Origin: Streptomyces capitiformicae | GTDB taxonomy: Bacteria; Actinomycetota; Actinomycetes; Streptomycetales; Streptomycetaceae | Reading direction: 5' to 3' | Length of the DNA stretch: 64,000 nucleotides | Assembly (NCBI RefSeq): GCF_002214185.1 | Contig: NZ_CP022161.1 | Coordinates: 7,695,486-7,759,485, forward strand | Shown here: positions 34,594 to 43,383 of the stretch, one piece after another | Layout: every line of letters starts with the position of its first letter | How positions within the stretch are numbered: position 1 is the stretch's first letter | The notes under the pieces: generated by a model | The model's database searches: none | Told to the model about the DNA's origin: nothing | What the model saw: only the letters and a program-made list of their open reading frames with translations | Made by a program: the position numbers and the translations under genes

Positions 34594-34933
34594 GACCCCA
34601 TCCTCCACGGGAGAACCTTTCGTAGGGACACCGTATGTAGGCGAGGTGCTCCGCCGCAAGACCGATCAAGAACGACCCGTGGCGGGCCCGTGGCGATCCG
34701 TGGCGCCCCGTACGGCGACGCCGGGGTCAACGCGCGCCGGACTCGCCCACTCAGGGATGACCCCGTCGTGCGCACCGGTGCCGGAACGGTCCTCTTCGTC
34801 GACGTGGGACGGCTCGAAAGGGCCGTGCACATGCGGATACATCGCCCGGCCGGAGGACTACGCTGCGGCCCAGCCGCGTGCCGCCCCTCCCGGTCACGCG
34901 GGCCGAGCCGCAGTCGACGGAAGCGAGTCAACC

Positions 34934-35617
34934 TTGAACTTCCTCACCATCGGTCACCGCGGAGTCATGGGTGTCGAACCCGAGAACACCCTCCGTTCCT
35001 TCGTCGCCGCCGATCGCGCGGGCCTCGACGTCATCGAACTCGATCTGCATCTGAGCAAGGACGGCGCGCTCGTCGTCATGCACGACGCGGACGTGGACCG
35101 GACGACGGACGGTACGGGCCCGATCGCCGACAAGACCCTCGCCGAGCTGCGCGCCCTGGACGCGGGCCGCGGCGAGCGGATCCCCACCTTCGACGAGGTC
35201 CTGGACGCGGTGAGGGCACCGCTCCAGGCCGAGATCAAGGACGTTGCGGCGGCCCGGGCCCTCGCCGACGTCATGCGCCGGCGCGACCTGGCGGGCCGGG
35301 TCGAGGTGCTGTCCTTCCACGACGAGGCGGTCGCCGAGATCGCCCGGCTGGTCCCGGGCGTACGCACCGCACTGGTCGCCAGCCGCTACGGCACCGACGT
35401 CGTGGACCGGGCCGTCGCCGTGGGCGCCTCAGCCGTCGTGCTGAACATCCGGCGGCTGACGCTGGAGATCGTCGAGCACGCCCGCAAGGCGAACCTGCGC
35501 ATCATCGGCTGGGTCGTGAACACCCAGGACCATCTGCGGCTGGTGCGCGCGCTGGAACTGGACGGCGCGACGACCGACTACCCGGACATCAAACGCACGG
35601 GCCGCTTCACCGCGTGA
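34934..35617 (+). CDS. glycerophosphodiester phosphodiesterase
   Basis: A 227-residue GDPD-family enzyme, cutting glycerophosphodiesters to glycerol-3-phosphate and an alcohol. TIGHRGVMGVEPENTLRSF (His8, Arg9, Glu15) and VIELDLHLSKDGALVVMHDADVDRTTDG hold the Glu/Asp metal ligands and second catalytic His. There is no signal peptide, so it acts inside the cell. The start is TTG at 34934; no ATG or GTG is available in a better position, and GGAAG lies 10 bases upstream. It overlaps nothing and converges with the acetyltransferase gene. Confidence 0.88.
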   Translation: MNFLTIGHRGVMGVEPENTLRSFVAADRAGLDVIELDLHLSKDGALVVMHDADVDRTTDGTGPIADKTLAELRALDAGRGERIPTFDEVLDAVRAPLQAEIKDVAAARALADVMRRRDLAGRVEVLSFHDEAVAEIARLVPGVRTALVASRYGTDVVDRAVAVGASAVVLNIRRLTLEIVEHARKANLRIIGWVVNTQDHLRLVRALELDGATTDYPDIKRTGRFTA

Positions 35618-35620
35618 CGG

Positions 35621-36160
35621 CTACCCGAGTTCCTTGACCAGCAGCTCGAACTGCAGGTCCGCGCGCTGGGGAATGCCGAACCGTTCGTCGCCGTACGGGA
35701 ACGGTGTCATCCGTCCCGTACGGCGGTAGCCGCGCCGCTCGTACCAGGCGACGAGGTCGTTCCGTACGGAGATCACGGTCATGTGCATCTCCTTGGCGCC
35801 CCAGCTCTCCCGCACGATCCGCTCGGCCTCGGCGATGATCACCTTCCCGAGGCCGCCACCCTGGAGCGCCGGGCTCACCGCGAACATCCCGAAGTAGGCG
35901 TGGTCACCGCGGTCCTCGAGCTGGCAGCAGGCGACCACCCTGCCGTCGCGCTCCACGGTGAGCAACCGGCTGTCGGGCGCCTTGATGACTTCCAGAACAC
36001 CCTGGGGGTCGGTGCGCTGCCCTTCGAGGATGTCCGCCTCCGTGGTCCACCCGGCCCGGCTGGAGTCTCCCCGGTACGCCGACTCGATCAGCGCGACGAG
36101 GGCGTCCACGTCGGCGTCGGTGGCGTCACGGAAGGTCAGGCCGGTGACGGCGGTGTCCAT
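35621..36160 (-). CDS. GNAT-family N-acetyltransferase
   Basis: A 179-residue GNAT acetyltransferase. MFAVSPALQGGGLGKVIIAEAERI is motif A with the acetyl-CoA pyrophosphate loop (Q/R-x-x-G-x-G/A form), and VSVRNDLVAWYERRGYRRTGR is motif B. The substrate is unknown. AGGAGG stands 6 bases before the ATG at 36160; the ATG at 36277 would add 39 basic residues. It is divergent from the leaderless VOC gene with a 76-base shared control region. Confidence 0.85.
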   Translation of the reverse strand: MDTAVTGLTFRDATDADVDALVALIESAYRGDSSRAGWTTEADILEGQRTDPQGVLEVIKAPDSRLLTVERDGRVVACCQLEDRGDHAYFGMFAVSPALQGGGLGKVIIAEAERIVRESWGAKEMHMTVISVRNDLVAWYERRGYRRTGRMTPFPYGDERFGIPQRADLQFELLVKELG

Positions 36161-36236
36161 GGGGCGCCTCCTGAGGGATCTCGGCGCGGCTCGGGCAGGG
36201 ACGATGTTATCCCGTCGCCCGGTTAGTCTCCGATGC

Positions 36237-36629
36237 ATGATCCATGTACTGAGCAGCCGCACGCTCCTGCGCCCCACCGACCCCGAGCGTTCGCGTGCCT
36301 TCTACGGCGAGCAGCTGGGGCTTCCCGTCTACCGGGAGTTCGGTACGGGCGAGCACCGGGGTGTCGTGTACTTCCTCGGCGGTGGTTTCCTGGAGGTCGC
36401 CGGGCGCTCGGAGACGCCGCCGTCGCCCGCGTTGAAGCTGTGGCTTCAGGTGGCGGATGTGGAGACCGCGCACGACGAGCTGGTGGCCGCCGGGGTGGAG
36501 GTGCGGCGACCGCCGGTGAAGGAGCCATGGGGGTTGGTCGAGATGTGGATCGCCGATCCGGACGGCACGGAGATCGTGCTGGTGGAGGTCCCGGCGGACC
36601 ATCCGCTGCGGTACCGGCCGGGGATTTGA
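36237..36629 (+). CDS. VOC (glyoxalase-like) domain protein
   Basis: A 130-residue single-domain VOC protein: LLRPTDPERSRAFYGEQLGLPVYREFGTGEHRGVVYFLGG begins the beta-alpha-beta-beta-beta unit, and WIADPDGTEIVLVEVP ends it with the Glu typical of metal-binding members. It could be a dioxygenase, glyoxalase or resistance-type binding protein; the metal site seems only partial. TAGTCT (36224-36229) lies seven bases before the ATG and there is no ribosome binding site, so translation is probably leaderless. Confidence 0.83.
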   Translation: MIHVLSSRTLLRPTDPERSRAFYGEQLGLPVYREFGTGEHRGVVYFLGGGFLEVAGRSETPPSPALKLWLQVADVETAHDELVAAGVEVRRPPVKEPWGLVEMWIADPDGTEIVLVEVPADHPLRYRPGI

Positions 36630-36712
36630 ACCCGGGCCGGTTCATGACCAGCGGTGGCCGGGGCCGGGGCGCGGGCATAGCGTGAGGGGGTCGTCCTTCC
36701 AGGAGGAACGCC

Positions 36713-37477
36713 CTGAAGCTCGACGCACCGGTGACCGGCGGGCCCTGCTGGACCGAGCTGGGGACGAGTGATCTGGAGGCGGCCAAGCGGTTCTACACCG
36801 AGCTGTTCGGCTGGCGTCCGGAGACGGATCCCCGCCAGGAGGCGGGCGGCTACACCGTCGCGCATCTCGGTGACGCGGTGGTCGCCGCCCTCACCCCCCT
36901 GTACCAGGAGTCGCAGCCGGTGGCCTGGAACGTGTCGTTCGCGGTGAGCGACGCCGACGCCACGGCGCAGGCGGTACGCGCGGCCGGGGGGACCGTCGTG
37001 CTGGAACCCATGGACGTCTTCGACATCGGGCGGTTCGCGGTGGCGCTCGACCCGGGCGGCGCGGCCTTCCAGCTGTGGCAGGCACGCTCCTTCCCCGGCG
37101 CCGGGCTGTTCAACGCGCCCGGCGCGCTCGGCTGGGTGGAGCTGCTGACCCGCGCGCCGGAACAGGCCAGGGCCTTCTACACCACGGTGTTCGGCTGAAG
37201 CGTGAACGCCGGTGAGCGCTACCCGCAGTGGGGCATCGGCGGCGCCGACTTCGGCGGCATGATCACGATGGACGACATGTTCCCGCACGAGGTGCCCGCG
37301 CACTGGCTGCCGTACTTCGCCGTCGAGGACGTGGACGACACCGCCCGGATCGCGGCCGAGGCGGGCGGCACCATGCTCATGGAGCCCACGTCGGTGCCGG
37401 AGGGGCCCCGGATCGCGGTCCTGCGGGACCCCCAAGGGGCCGTGTTCGGCGTGTACGTGGCCGGCGAGGAGGGCTGA
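36713..37477 (+). pseudogene. two-domain VOC protein interrupted by in-frame TGA
   Basis: A two-domain VOC protein of about 254 residues: domain 1 WTELGTSDLEAAKRFYTELFGW, domain 2 WVELLTRAPEQARAFYTTVFG then NAGERYPQWGIGGADFGGMI. Between them the codon for the Trp expected in FGW is TGA (37196-37198), and the frame carries on unchanged beyond it. The ribosome binding site AGGAGG (36701-36706) points to CTG at 36713 as the start (six-base spacing), not to a GTG 18 bases later. So both the start and the central Trp codon differ from what one expects, suggesting decay. A GTG at 37202 could restart domain 2, but it has no ribosome binding site. Confidence 0.75.
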
Positions 37478-37576
37478 ACCGGGTACGGCCCGCGCCGGCG
37501 TGTTTGTGTTGGAGTGCCCTCCATCTCCTAGCGTCGTACCCACAAACCGTTCGGCAGTTCAACAGGGGGATGCATC

Positions 37577-38599
37577 GTGCGTTACACACTGTTCGGCAGG
37601 ACCGGTCTGCGGGTGAGCGAACTGGCCCTCGGGGCCATGACCTTCGGCTGGGGAGCCGTGGACCTCGACGCGAGCGGGCCGCTCCTCGACGCCTACGCGG
37701 AGGCCGGCGGCAACTTCGTCGACACCGCGGACATCTACTCCGAGGGCGCCTCGGAGACCATCCTCGGCAAGCTCCTCGAAGGCCGCCGCGACCGCTTCGT
37801 ACTGGCCGGCAAGTACACGTGCGTGACCAGTGACGACGACGTGAACTCGGCGGGCAACCACCGCAAGAACCTCGTCCACTCGGTGGAGGCGAGCCTTGAG
37901 CGGCTGCGCACCGACCGCCTCGACGTCCTGTGGGTGCACGCGCGGGACGACTTCACGCCGGTCGACGAGGTGATGCGAGCGCTCGACGATCTCGTTCGGT
38001 CCGGGAAGGTGCTCTACGTCGGGGTGTCGGACTGGCCCGCATGGGAGATCGCCCAGGCCAACACCCTTGCGGAGCTGAGGGGTTGGACCGCGTTCGCGGG
38101 CTCCCAGCTGCGCTACAACCTGCTGGAGCGCACCCCGGAGCGTGAACTGCTGCCGCAGGCACGGGGGTTCGACATGGCCGTGTTCGCCTGGGCGCCGCTG
38201 GCGGCGGGCAAGCTGACCGGCAAGTACCGGCGGGGCGAGACGGGGCGGCTCGGCGAGGGCGGGACCGCCACGGATCCGCGGGAGGACGCGGTGGTCGACG
38301 CCGTGCTGGAGATCGCCGAGCAGGGCGGCTGGAGCCCCGCCCAGGTCGCCCTCGCCTGGCTGCTGGGCCGCCCCGGCAACGTCGTGCCGATCATCGGCGC
38401 CACCAACGAGCGGCAGCTCGCCGACAACCTGGCGAGCCTCGACGTAGGCCTCGACGCCGACGCGACCGCCCGCCTCGACGAGGTGAGCGCGCCGTCACTC
38501 GGCTTCCCGCACGAGTTCCTGCGGGAGCCCGGCATCCGGCGGAACGTGTACGGCCCTCACTGGAGGGACATCCGCAACCCGCGGTCCTCGACCGACTAG
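37577..38599 (+). CDS. aldo/keto reductase
   Basis: A 340-residue aldo/keto reductase of the YajO/Kv-beta-like group. The catalytic tetrad is Asp49, Tyr54, Lys79 and His121 (VDTADIYSEG, AGKYTC, LDVLWVHARDD), and IIGATNERQLADNLASLDV binds the NADPH phosphate region. The GTG at 37577 follows AGGGGG. The stop codon TAG is part of the CTAG duplicated by insertion of a MITE immediately downstream, so the protein is intact but its natural 3' untranslated region and terminator are displaced. Confidence 0.92.
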   Translation: MRYTLFGRTGLRVSELALGAMTFGWGAVDLDASGPLLDAYAEAGGNFVDTADIYSEGASETILGKLLEGRRDRFVLAGKYTCVTSDDDVNSAGNHRKNLVHSVEASLERLRTDRLDVLWVHARDDFTPVDEVMRALDDLVRSGKVLYVGVSDWPAWEIAQANTLAELRGWTAFAGSQLRYNLLERTPERELLPQARGFDMAVFAWAPLAAGKLTGKYRRGETGRLGEGGTATDPREDAVVDAVLEIAEQGGWSPAQVALAWLLGRPGNVVPIIGATNERQLADNLASLDVGLDADATARLDEVSAPSLGFPHEFLREPGIRRNVYGPHWRDIRNPRSSTD

Positions 38600-38830
38600 G
38601 CCGTGTCGTCACATTGCCGTCGTCACTCGGAGGGCTGCCCCGCGCCCGCCGCGGCAGCGGCTGATGTCCGCGTAGGCGCGTGCTCTCGGCGTGCCGGGCA
38701 TACACCCTCGTACTGGACGTACTTGGGTGTGTGCCCGGTGCGGCGGTGGGGCCCCTCCCGCTCCGAGCGGAGCCGAGAGTGGGGGAGCGTGCATGGCGTC
38801 GCGAGGCAGACGGGAATGTGACGACACGGC
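38600..38830. mobile_element. MITE with 22-bp inverted ends and CTAG flanks
   Basis: A 231-bp non-coding element. Its ends GCCGTGTCGTCACATT (38600-38615) and the inverted copy at 38815-38830 are identical over 16 bases and match 21 of 22 when extended. CTAG stands on both sides (38596-38599 and 38831-38834), as expected for a target duplication of IS5-type elements. Inside is an imperfect palindrome GGGCATACACCC ... GGGTGTGTGCCC around 38696-38738. It has no transposase and would depend on a full-length relative elsewhere. Confidence 0.85.
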
Positions 38831-39330
38831 CTAGGTGTTCTGTCCCGGGAGGTTGTGGACGGGTGAGCCAGGTCTCGGCTGAGGGATCTTGAACAGGTGA
38901 GGGCCTTCCGGTGACGGGCGTAATGGACGCGGAACAGCTCCCGGGCCATCCGCCCGGCGTCGCTGCCGCTGGACGCGGCGACCAGCAGCCCGGCCATGTA
39001 CTGCGGGGTGAACTGCCGCTGCGTCCGGGCGGATGCCCGCAGGTTCTCCAGCAGATCACCCCGCAGCGACCCGGTGGCCACCACCTCGAACGGCTCGTCC
39101 ACCGCCCGCACCACCGCACGACGCAACGCCGCCGTCATCAACTCGTCCTTGTTCGTCCACCGCCGGTACACCGTCTTCGTGCTGGCCCCGGCCCTGCGGC
39201 ACACCTCGGTCAGGCTCAACCGCTCGTAACCCACCTCGGACAGCAGCTCCAGCGCCGCGTCCAGCAAAGCGGCCTCACGCCGAGCGTCCAACGGACGACC
39301 CGGCGGCCTGCTCTCACTCACCGCGGCCAT
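38623..39330 (-). pseudogene. TetR-family regulator, C-terminus lost
   Basis: The first 140 residues are a normal TetR regulator (LDARREAALLDAALELLSEVGYERLSLTEVCRRAGASTKTVYRRWTNKDELM, then FTPQYMAGLLVAASSGSDAGRMARELF). After RHRKAL near 38900 the family sequence ends. The frame continues through about 65 unrelated bases and then about 200 bases of the MITE, giving a low-complexity tail of some 90 residues. The ligand domain is therefore truncated. AAGGGA lies before the ATG at 39330. It may still bind DNA without ligand control, or be dead. Confidence 0.75.
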
Positions 39331-39461
39331 GCTTGTCCCTTTCGTCGTCTCCGCACTCATGTACAGCATAAGAAACGACACACTATCTTTTCTTTCTTTG
39401 AACCGCCGAGCGTGAACTTAACGGCCCTGGTTCACATGTGGCGGTGACGGAGGGTAACGCT

Positions 39462-39563
39462 AACCAAGTAGGATGCGGTGGCCCGGGCGTAGCGTCTGAC
39501 GGTGTTGCCCTTCTCGAGCAGGTCGTGGACCTGATGCCGGCGTTCCAGGGTGGTCTGTGCGCG
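39462..39563 (-). mobile_element. ISL3 transposase remnant
   Basis: About 34 residues resembling the HTH region of ISL3-family transposases: [22 protein letters not shown]. The middle of the helix-turn-helix is missing, so it is an internally deleted fragment. A second ISL3 piece (the N-terminal zinc finger) lies 3 kb away at 42566-42754 in the opposite orientation. Confidence 0.5.
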
Positions 39564-39570
39564 GAGCCCC

Positions 39571-39768
39571 GCCCTCACCCTGCAGATCGTCAAGCGCACC
39601 GACGACATGAAGGGATTCCTGGTGCTCCCCAGGCGTTGGGTGGCCGAGTGCACATTCGCATGGCTGATGAACTCCCGCCGTCTGGCCAGGGATTACGAAA
39701 CCCTGCCCGCCACCAGCGAAGCGATGATCCGGTGGTCGATGATCACGCGGACGGGCTGGCGTCTGGCC
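39571..39768 (+). mobile_element. IS5-type transposase C-terminal remnant
   Basis: About 66 residues match the end of IS5-family DDE transposases: [55 protein letters not shown]. The catalytic Glu of the E-x6-R part (VERTFAW-like, here VAECTFAW) has the usual place but Arg is replaced by Glu/Cys. The N-terminal two thirds are gone and no clear inverted repeats are seen here. It sits between the truncated TetR gene and the PucR pseudogene. Confidence 0.75.
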
Positions 39769-39814
39769 CTCGAGCGCACTCCCTCGACCTTCGCCGACGT
39801 CGTCTCCAAACTAG

Positions 39815-41030
39815 TCAGTCGGGCAGCTCCAGATCGCGGATGCGCAGGTGCAGTTCCGTCAGGAAGCGCGTCTGCGCGTCGCGCGGGTCGAAGCCGCTCA
39901 CCTCTCTGATGCGTTGGAGGCGGTAGCGGAAGGTGTTCGGGTGCAGATGCAGCTGCGTGGCGGCGGCGTTGGTGTCGCCGAAGTGGTCCAGGTAGCAGCG
40001 GAGTGTGGCCAGAAGCTGGGTGTGCTGGTGCCGGTCGTGGCGTTCCAGTGCCAAGACGGCGCCGCCCAGGGTCTCGCCGTCCTGGCGGAGGGCGCCCCGC
40101 AGCCGGGAGAGGGCGTACAGCAGCTGGACGTCCTCGAAGGCGGCGACGCGGGGGGCCGACGGGTACTGCTGTTGCAGTCCGGGTGATCCGGTCGACGTGG
40201 GATCTGGCATACGGGATCCGGCCGGGTTCCGCAACGGCGGCGCTGACGGCCAGGACGATGCGCTCCCGTAGCGCCGCACGGTCCCACAGGCCCCGTGCGA
40301 TGTTCGCCGAGCGGGTCCTGGCCTCGGCGTCGTCCGTGGACGCCGGCCAGGGCAGCACCGCGTAGGTGGCGCGGTCGTGCCGGGTGACGAGGGAGCGGGG
40401 GTGCACGGTCGTCAGGTACAGACGCAGCATGTCCGACGGGGTCTCGCCGAAGGCCGCCTCGTGTGCGGGCCGACCCTGCGCGACGGCCAGGACGGTGACC
40501 TTGGCGGTGGACAACCCCAGCCGCGCGGCGGCCTGTTCGGCGTCCGCCGTTCCGAACAGGAGGGCCTCCAGGTCGTCCTGCTCGGTGGTGCCCTGTCCGT
40601 CGCGGCTCATTCGGACGGCGATCGCCTGTGCGGCGGCGCGGAAGTGCGCCGTCCGCTGTGGGTCGAACGGGGTCGGGGTGCTGGCCCACAGGTATCCCAG
40701 GTGCGGACCGTCGTGCTGGACCCGGCAGGCCATCCGGGGCTTGGCCCGGTCGGAGGCCGGATCCAGGAAGACGGGCTCAGGGGAGGCGATCAGGCGGGCG
40801 ATGTCCCCCCGGGAGCGCAGCACCTCCACGAGCCAGGGCTGGGCCTGCCGCTCCAGGATTCCGGACACCCTTTCCTCGTCCGCGGTCTGCTGTCCTTTCG
40901 ACCAGGCGAGCACCCGGAAATCGGTGTCCTCCAGGACGATGGGCACGTCGAGGAGTTCCCCGGCGGCGTCGATGAGCGAGAACAGGTCTTCGCGCCGGCC
41001 GGCCGTGCCGTCGCGGCCCAGTTGGGACAT
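39815..41030 (-). pseudogene. PucR-family regulator with frameshift
   Basis: A PucR/CdaR-like regulator of about 404 residues read in two frames. The first covers LFSLIDAAGELLDVPIVLEDTDFRVLAW to YARSHVDRITR, the second continues LQQQYPSAPRVAAFEDVQLLYALSRLRGAL to the end with the HTH TNAAATQLHLHPNTFRYRLQRI. The frames join near 40176-40180, where one extra base seems to lie between CGG and CTGCAACAG. Start at 41030 has GGAGG eight bases upstream. PucR proteins control catabolic genes in response to their substrate; it precedes the broken kynurenine genes and probably regulated them. Confidence 0.8.
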
Positions 41031-41108
41031 CTCCCTCACCTCCGCAGGTCCGGCAGTCATGTTAGGCGGCTTGGGCGCGGGTCCTGGCGCGGCACCGGGC
41101 ACCGCCTC

Positions 41109-42141
41109 TCAACCGGCGAGCCCCAGGAAGCGTTCGGCGTTGCCTCGGCGGATCGACGCCTTCTCCTCGGTGGAGAGGAAGTCGCTCTCGCGCACGACCC
41201 GGCCCGCGGGCCGCTCGCCCAGCGGGTACGGGTAGTCGCTGCCGACCATGACCTGTCCGGCGCCGTAGGTGTCCACCAGCAGGCGCAGGGCGCGGGGGTC
41301 GAAGACGACGGAGTCGACGTGGAACCGGCCGATGTAGTGCGACGGCGGGTGTGCGGAGGTGCCCACCACGTCGGGGCGGCCCCGCCAGGCGTTGTCCATG
41401 CGCCCGAGCCAGAGGGCGAAGGACCCTCCGCCGTGCGCGAAGCAGATCTTCAGCCGGTCGTCGACACGGTCGAAGACCCCACCGAGGGTCATCGCCAGGA
41501 GCGACAGATGGGTCTCGGCGGGCATGGCGGTCAGCCACTGCGCGATCCAGCGCTGCAGTCGGGGTGAGTCGTCCATGTCCCAGGGGTGGACGAAGACCGG
41601 GACCTGAAGCAGAGCGCAGTGCTGGAGGAAGGTGACGACGCCCGCGCTGTCCAGGTCGTGGTCGCCGACGTGGTTGCCGATCTCGACTCCCCGGTGACCG
41701 TTGGCCAGGCAGCGTTCCAGTTCGCGGCAGGCCGCGTCGGGGTCCTGCAGCGGCACCTGGCAGAAGGGGACGAGGCGGTCGGGGGCCGGGGCGACGATGT
41801 CCAGGGCCAGATCGTTGAAGATGTGGGCGATCCGTGCCGCCTCGGCACCGCTGCGGCCGTAGTGGAAGAAGGCCGGCGTGGGTGAGACGACCTGCATGTC
41901 GATGCCGTCGGCGTCCATGTCCTTCAGACGGGCCGAGGCGTCCCAGCACTCGGCGCCGATCCGCCGGAACTCCTGGGAACCGAGCATGATCACCGCGTCG
42001 GCCTCCGACTCGACGCGCAGCCAGGGCGCAGGGCGCCTGGGGACCGGCGTCCGCGCGGAGGTCGGGCCAGCCGTGCGGGACGTAGTGGGTGTGGATGTCG
42101 ATGGTGTCGTGCCTCGTGCGAGTGCTGGGGCACGGGGTCAT
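41109..42141 (-). pseudogene. ACMSD-like amidohydrolase with 7-bp duplication
   Basis: An amidohydrolase of the 2-amino-3-carboxymuconate-6-semialdehyde decarboxylase type. TIDIHTHYVPHGWP gives the HxH metal ligands, and QVPVFVHPWDMDD, ICFAHGGGSFALW and VMVGSDYPYPLG carry the other His and Asp. Ahead of WLRVESEADAVIMLGS the frame is broken: CAGGGCG occurs twice in tandem (42022-42035), and removing one copy restores ...DAGPQAP-WLRVES. The start ATG at 42141 overlaps the stop of the preceding dioxygenase by four bases. In the intact pathway it would decarboxylate the 3-hydroxyanthranilate ring-cleavage product. Confidence 0.85.
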
Positions 42142-42551
42142 CCCTTCCCGGAGTGCTCGGTCCCGCAGGAGCCGCAGATCCGGGCTTGCCGGTCGTCGTA
42201 GAAGGCGGCGAAGACCGGGGGCAGGTCGGCCACGATGTCGGTGACCTGGAGCTCCACCTCGTGGAGGAGGGCGTGGCAGGCGGGGCAGTACCACTGGAAC
42301 TTCTCCAGGGTGCCCGGCTCGCGGACGCGTTCGATGACCAGGCCGATGCTGTCGGCTTCCGGGCGCTGCGGGGAGTGCGGCACGATCCCGGGCAGCAGCC
42401 AGGTCTCGCCCTCCCTGATGTGGACGGCGCGCGGGCCGTCCTCGGTCATGACGTCGACGTACATGGTGCCGCGCACCTGGTGCCCACTCCTCGAACGGGC
42501 CGACATGGTAGTCGGCGCGCTGGTTGGCGCCGCCGACGACCTGGACGATGA
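42138..42551 (-). pseudogene. 3-hydroxyanthranilate 3,4-dioxygenase, truncated and frameshifted
   Basis: The cupin enzyme that opens the ring of 3-hydroxyanthranilate. The first piece, FIVQVVGGANQRADYHVGPFEEW (to about 42485), is in one frame and the rest, QVRGTMYVDVMTEDGPRAVHIREGETWLLPGIVPHSPQRPE ... WYCPACHALLHEVELQ ... CGSCGTEH, in another; bases are missing between EEW and HQVRG. About 35 N-terminal residues are absent, replaced by ISL3 transposase sequence upstream. The rubredoxin-like Cys pairs CPAC and CGSC remain, as in bacterial members. Confidence 0.85.
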
Positions 42552-42565
42552 AGTTAATTGTTGTC

Positions 42566-42754
42566 CGTGCACGTACGCACTCGCTCACACCCGCACCATG
42601 TACGGGCTGCGGGACACCGAGCGAGTGGTGTCACAGCCGTTACATCAGACGGCTCGGAGATACGCCGCTGGGCGGCCGTCCGGTGCTGATCGAGCTGAGC
42701 GTGCGCCGTCTGTACTGCGAGAACGCCTCGTGCGGCAAGGTGACGTTCGCCGGG
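42566..42754 (+). mobile_element. ISL3 transposase N-terminal remnant
   Basis: The zinc-finger start of ISL3-family transposases can be read: CTGCGTPSEWCHSRYIRRLGDTPLGGRPVLIELSVRRLYCENASC-GKVTFAG (Cys pairs CTGC and CENASC). It stops there and is followed by unrelated sequence. Its left end replaces the 5' part of the 3-hydroxyanthranilate dioxygenase gene, so insertion of this element or a deletion from it probably destroyed that gene. Confidence 0.7.
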
Positions 42755-42783
42755 CGGGGCGGCCCGTACGTGAGGAGCCGTCC

Positions 42784-43116
42784 ATGTTCCAGAACCCCAC
42801 CGTGCCGCTCGCCCCGATGACGCCGGACGCGGCGATCAGCGCGTTCAGCTACCTCCGCGCCGTCCAGGCCGGTTACGTCGAAGCCGCCCGTGAGTTCGCC
42901 GGCACCAAGCCGAGGATGCTTGAGCTGCTTGTCGACGTCGCCGAACGGATCGTCGTCCCCGTCACCGCGCTGACGGGCCCGGACGCGGGCGAGCCGTGCG
43001 CGGACACCTTCGCCTTGGAGGCCCTTGGGCGCGTCCTGGTGACCTCCCTGCGTATCTGGGCGCAGGCCGGGCCGGACGCGGCGGACGGCATCGCTCGCGC
43101 CACGCGCAGCCAGTGA
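42784..43116 (+). CDS. small conserved-looking hypothetical protein
   Basis: A 110-residue helical protein: AISAFSYLRAVQAGYVEAAREFAGTKPRMLELLVDVAERIVVPVTALTG is amphipathic and regular, and the end IWAQAGPDAADGIARATRSQ is typical coding sequence for this genome. AGGAG lies eight bases before the ATG. I do not recognise the family with certainty. It starts only 29 bases after the ISL3 remnant and could be a gene brought in with mobile DNA. Codon use looks like the host. Confidence 0.6.
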   Translation: MFQNPTVPLAPMTPDAAISAFSYLRAVQAGYVEAAREFAGTKPRMLELLVDVAERIVVPVTALTGPDAGEPCADTFALEALGRVLVTSLRIWAQAGPDAADGIARATRSQ

Positions 43117-43383
43117 GGCCTTCCACGATCAGCAGCGCGGATCGGGCAGGCCCGGATCGTGACGGCGCTGACAGGGCAGATCAGCGCGACAGGCAGCAGT
43201 GGCGAGCTGAGGCCCGGTCTCGACCCCGGCCTGGCCTCGGTGCGCATACTGGCGGCCCTTGGAGCCGGCTGCGGTCGTCGCGGTCAGGGAACTGGCCCGC
43301 TTCACGTGGGCGTGACCAGGCGAGGGCTGAGCCATAGCGGCATCCAAGGCCGAGAGCCGAGAATGCCGCCTTCTCAGTGAGCC
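43117..43383. other. gene-free stretch
   Basis: I see no convincing coding region, hairpin or transposon end here. Short open frames have no ribosome binding site and no family resemblance. It may be the shared 3' region of the small gene on the left and the MFS transcript on the right. Confidence 0.5.

Noticed and set aside
37196..37198. TGA as selenocysteine in the VOC protein
   Set aside because: The expected residue is Trp, not Cys, no downstream selenocysteine hairpin is apparent, and other decay signs are present.
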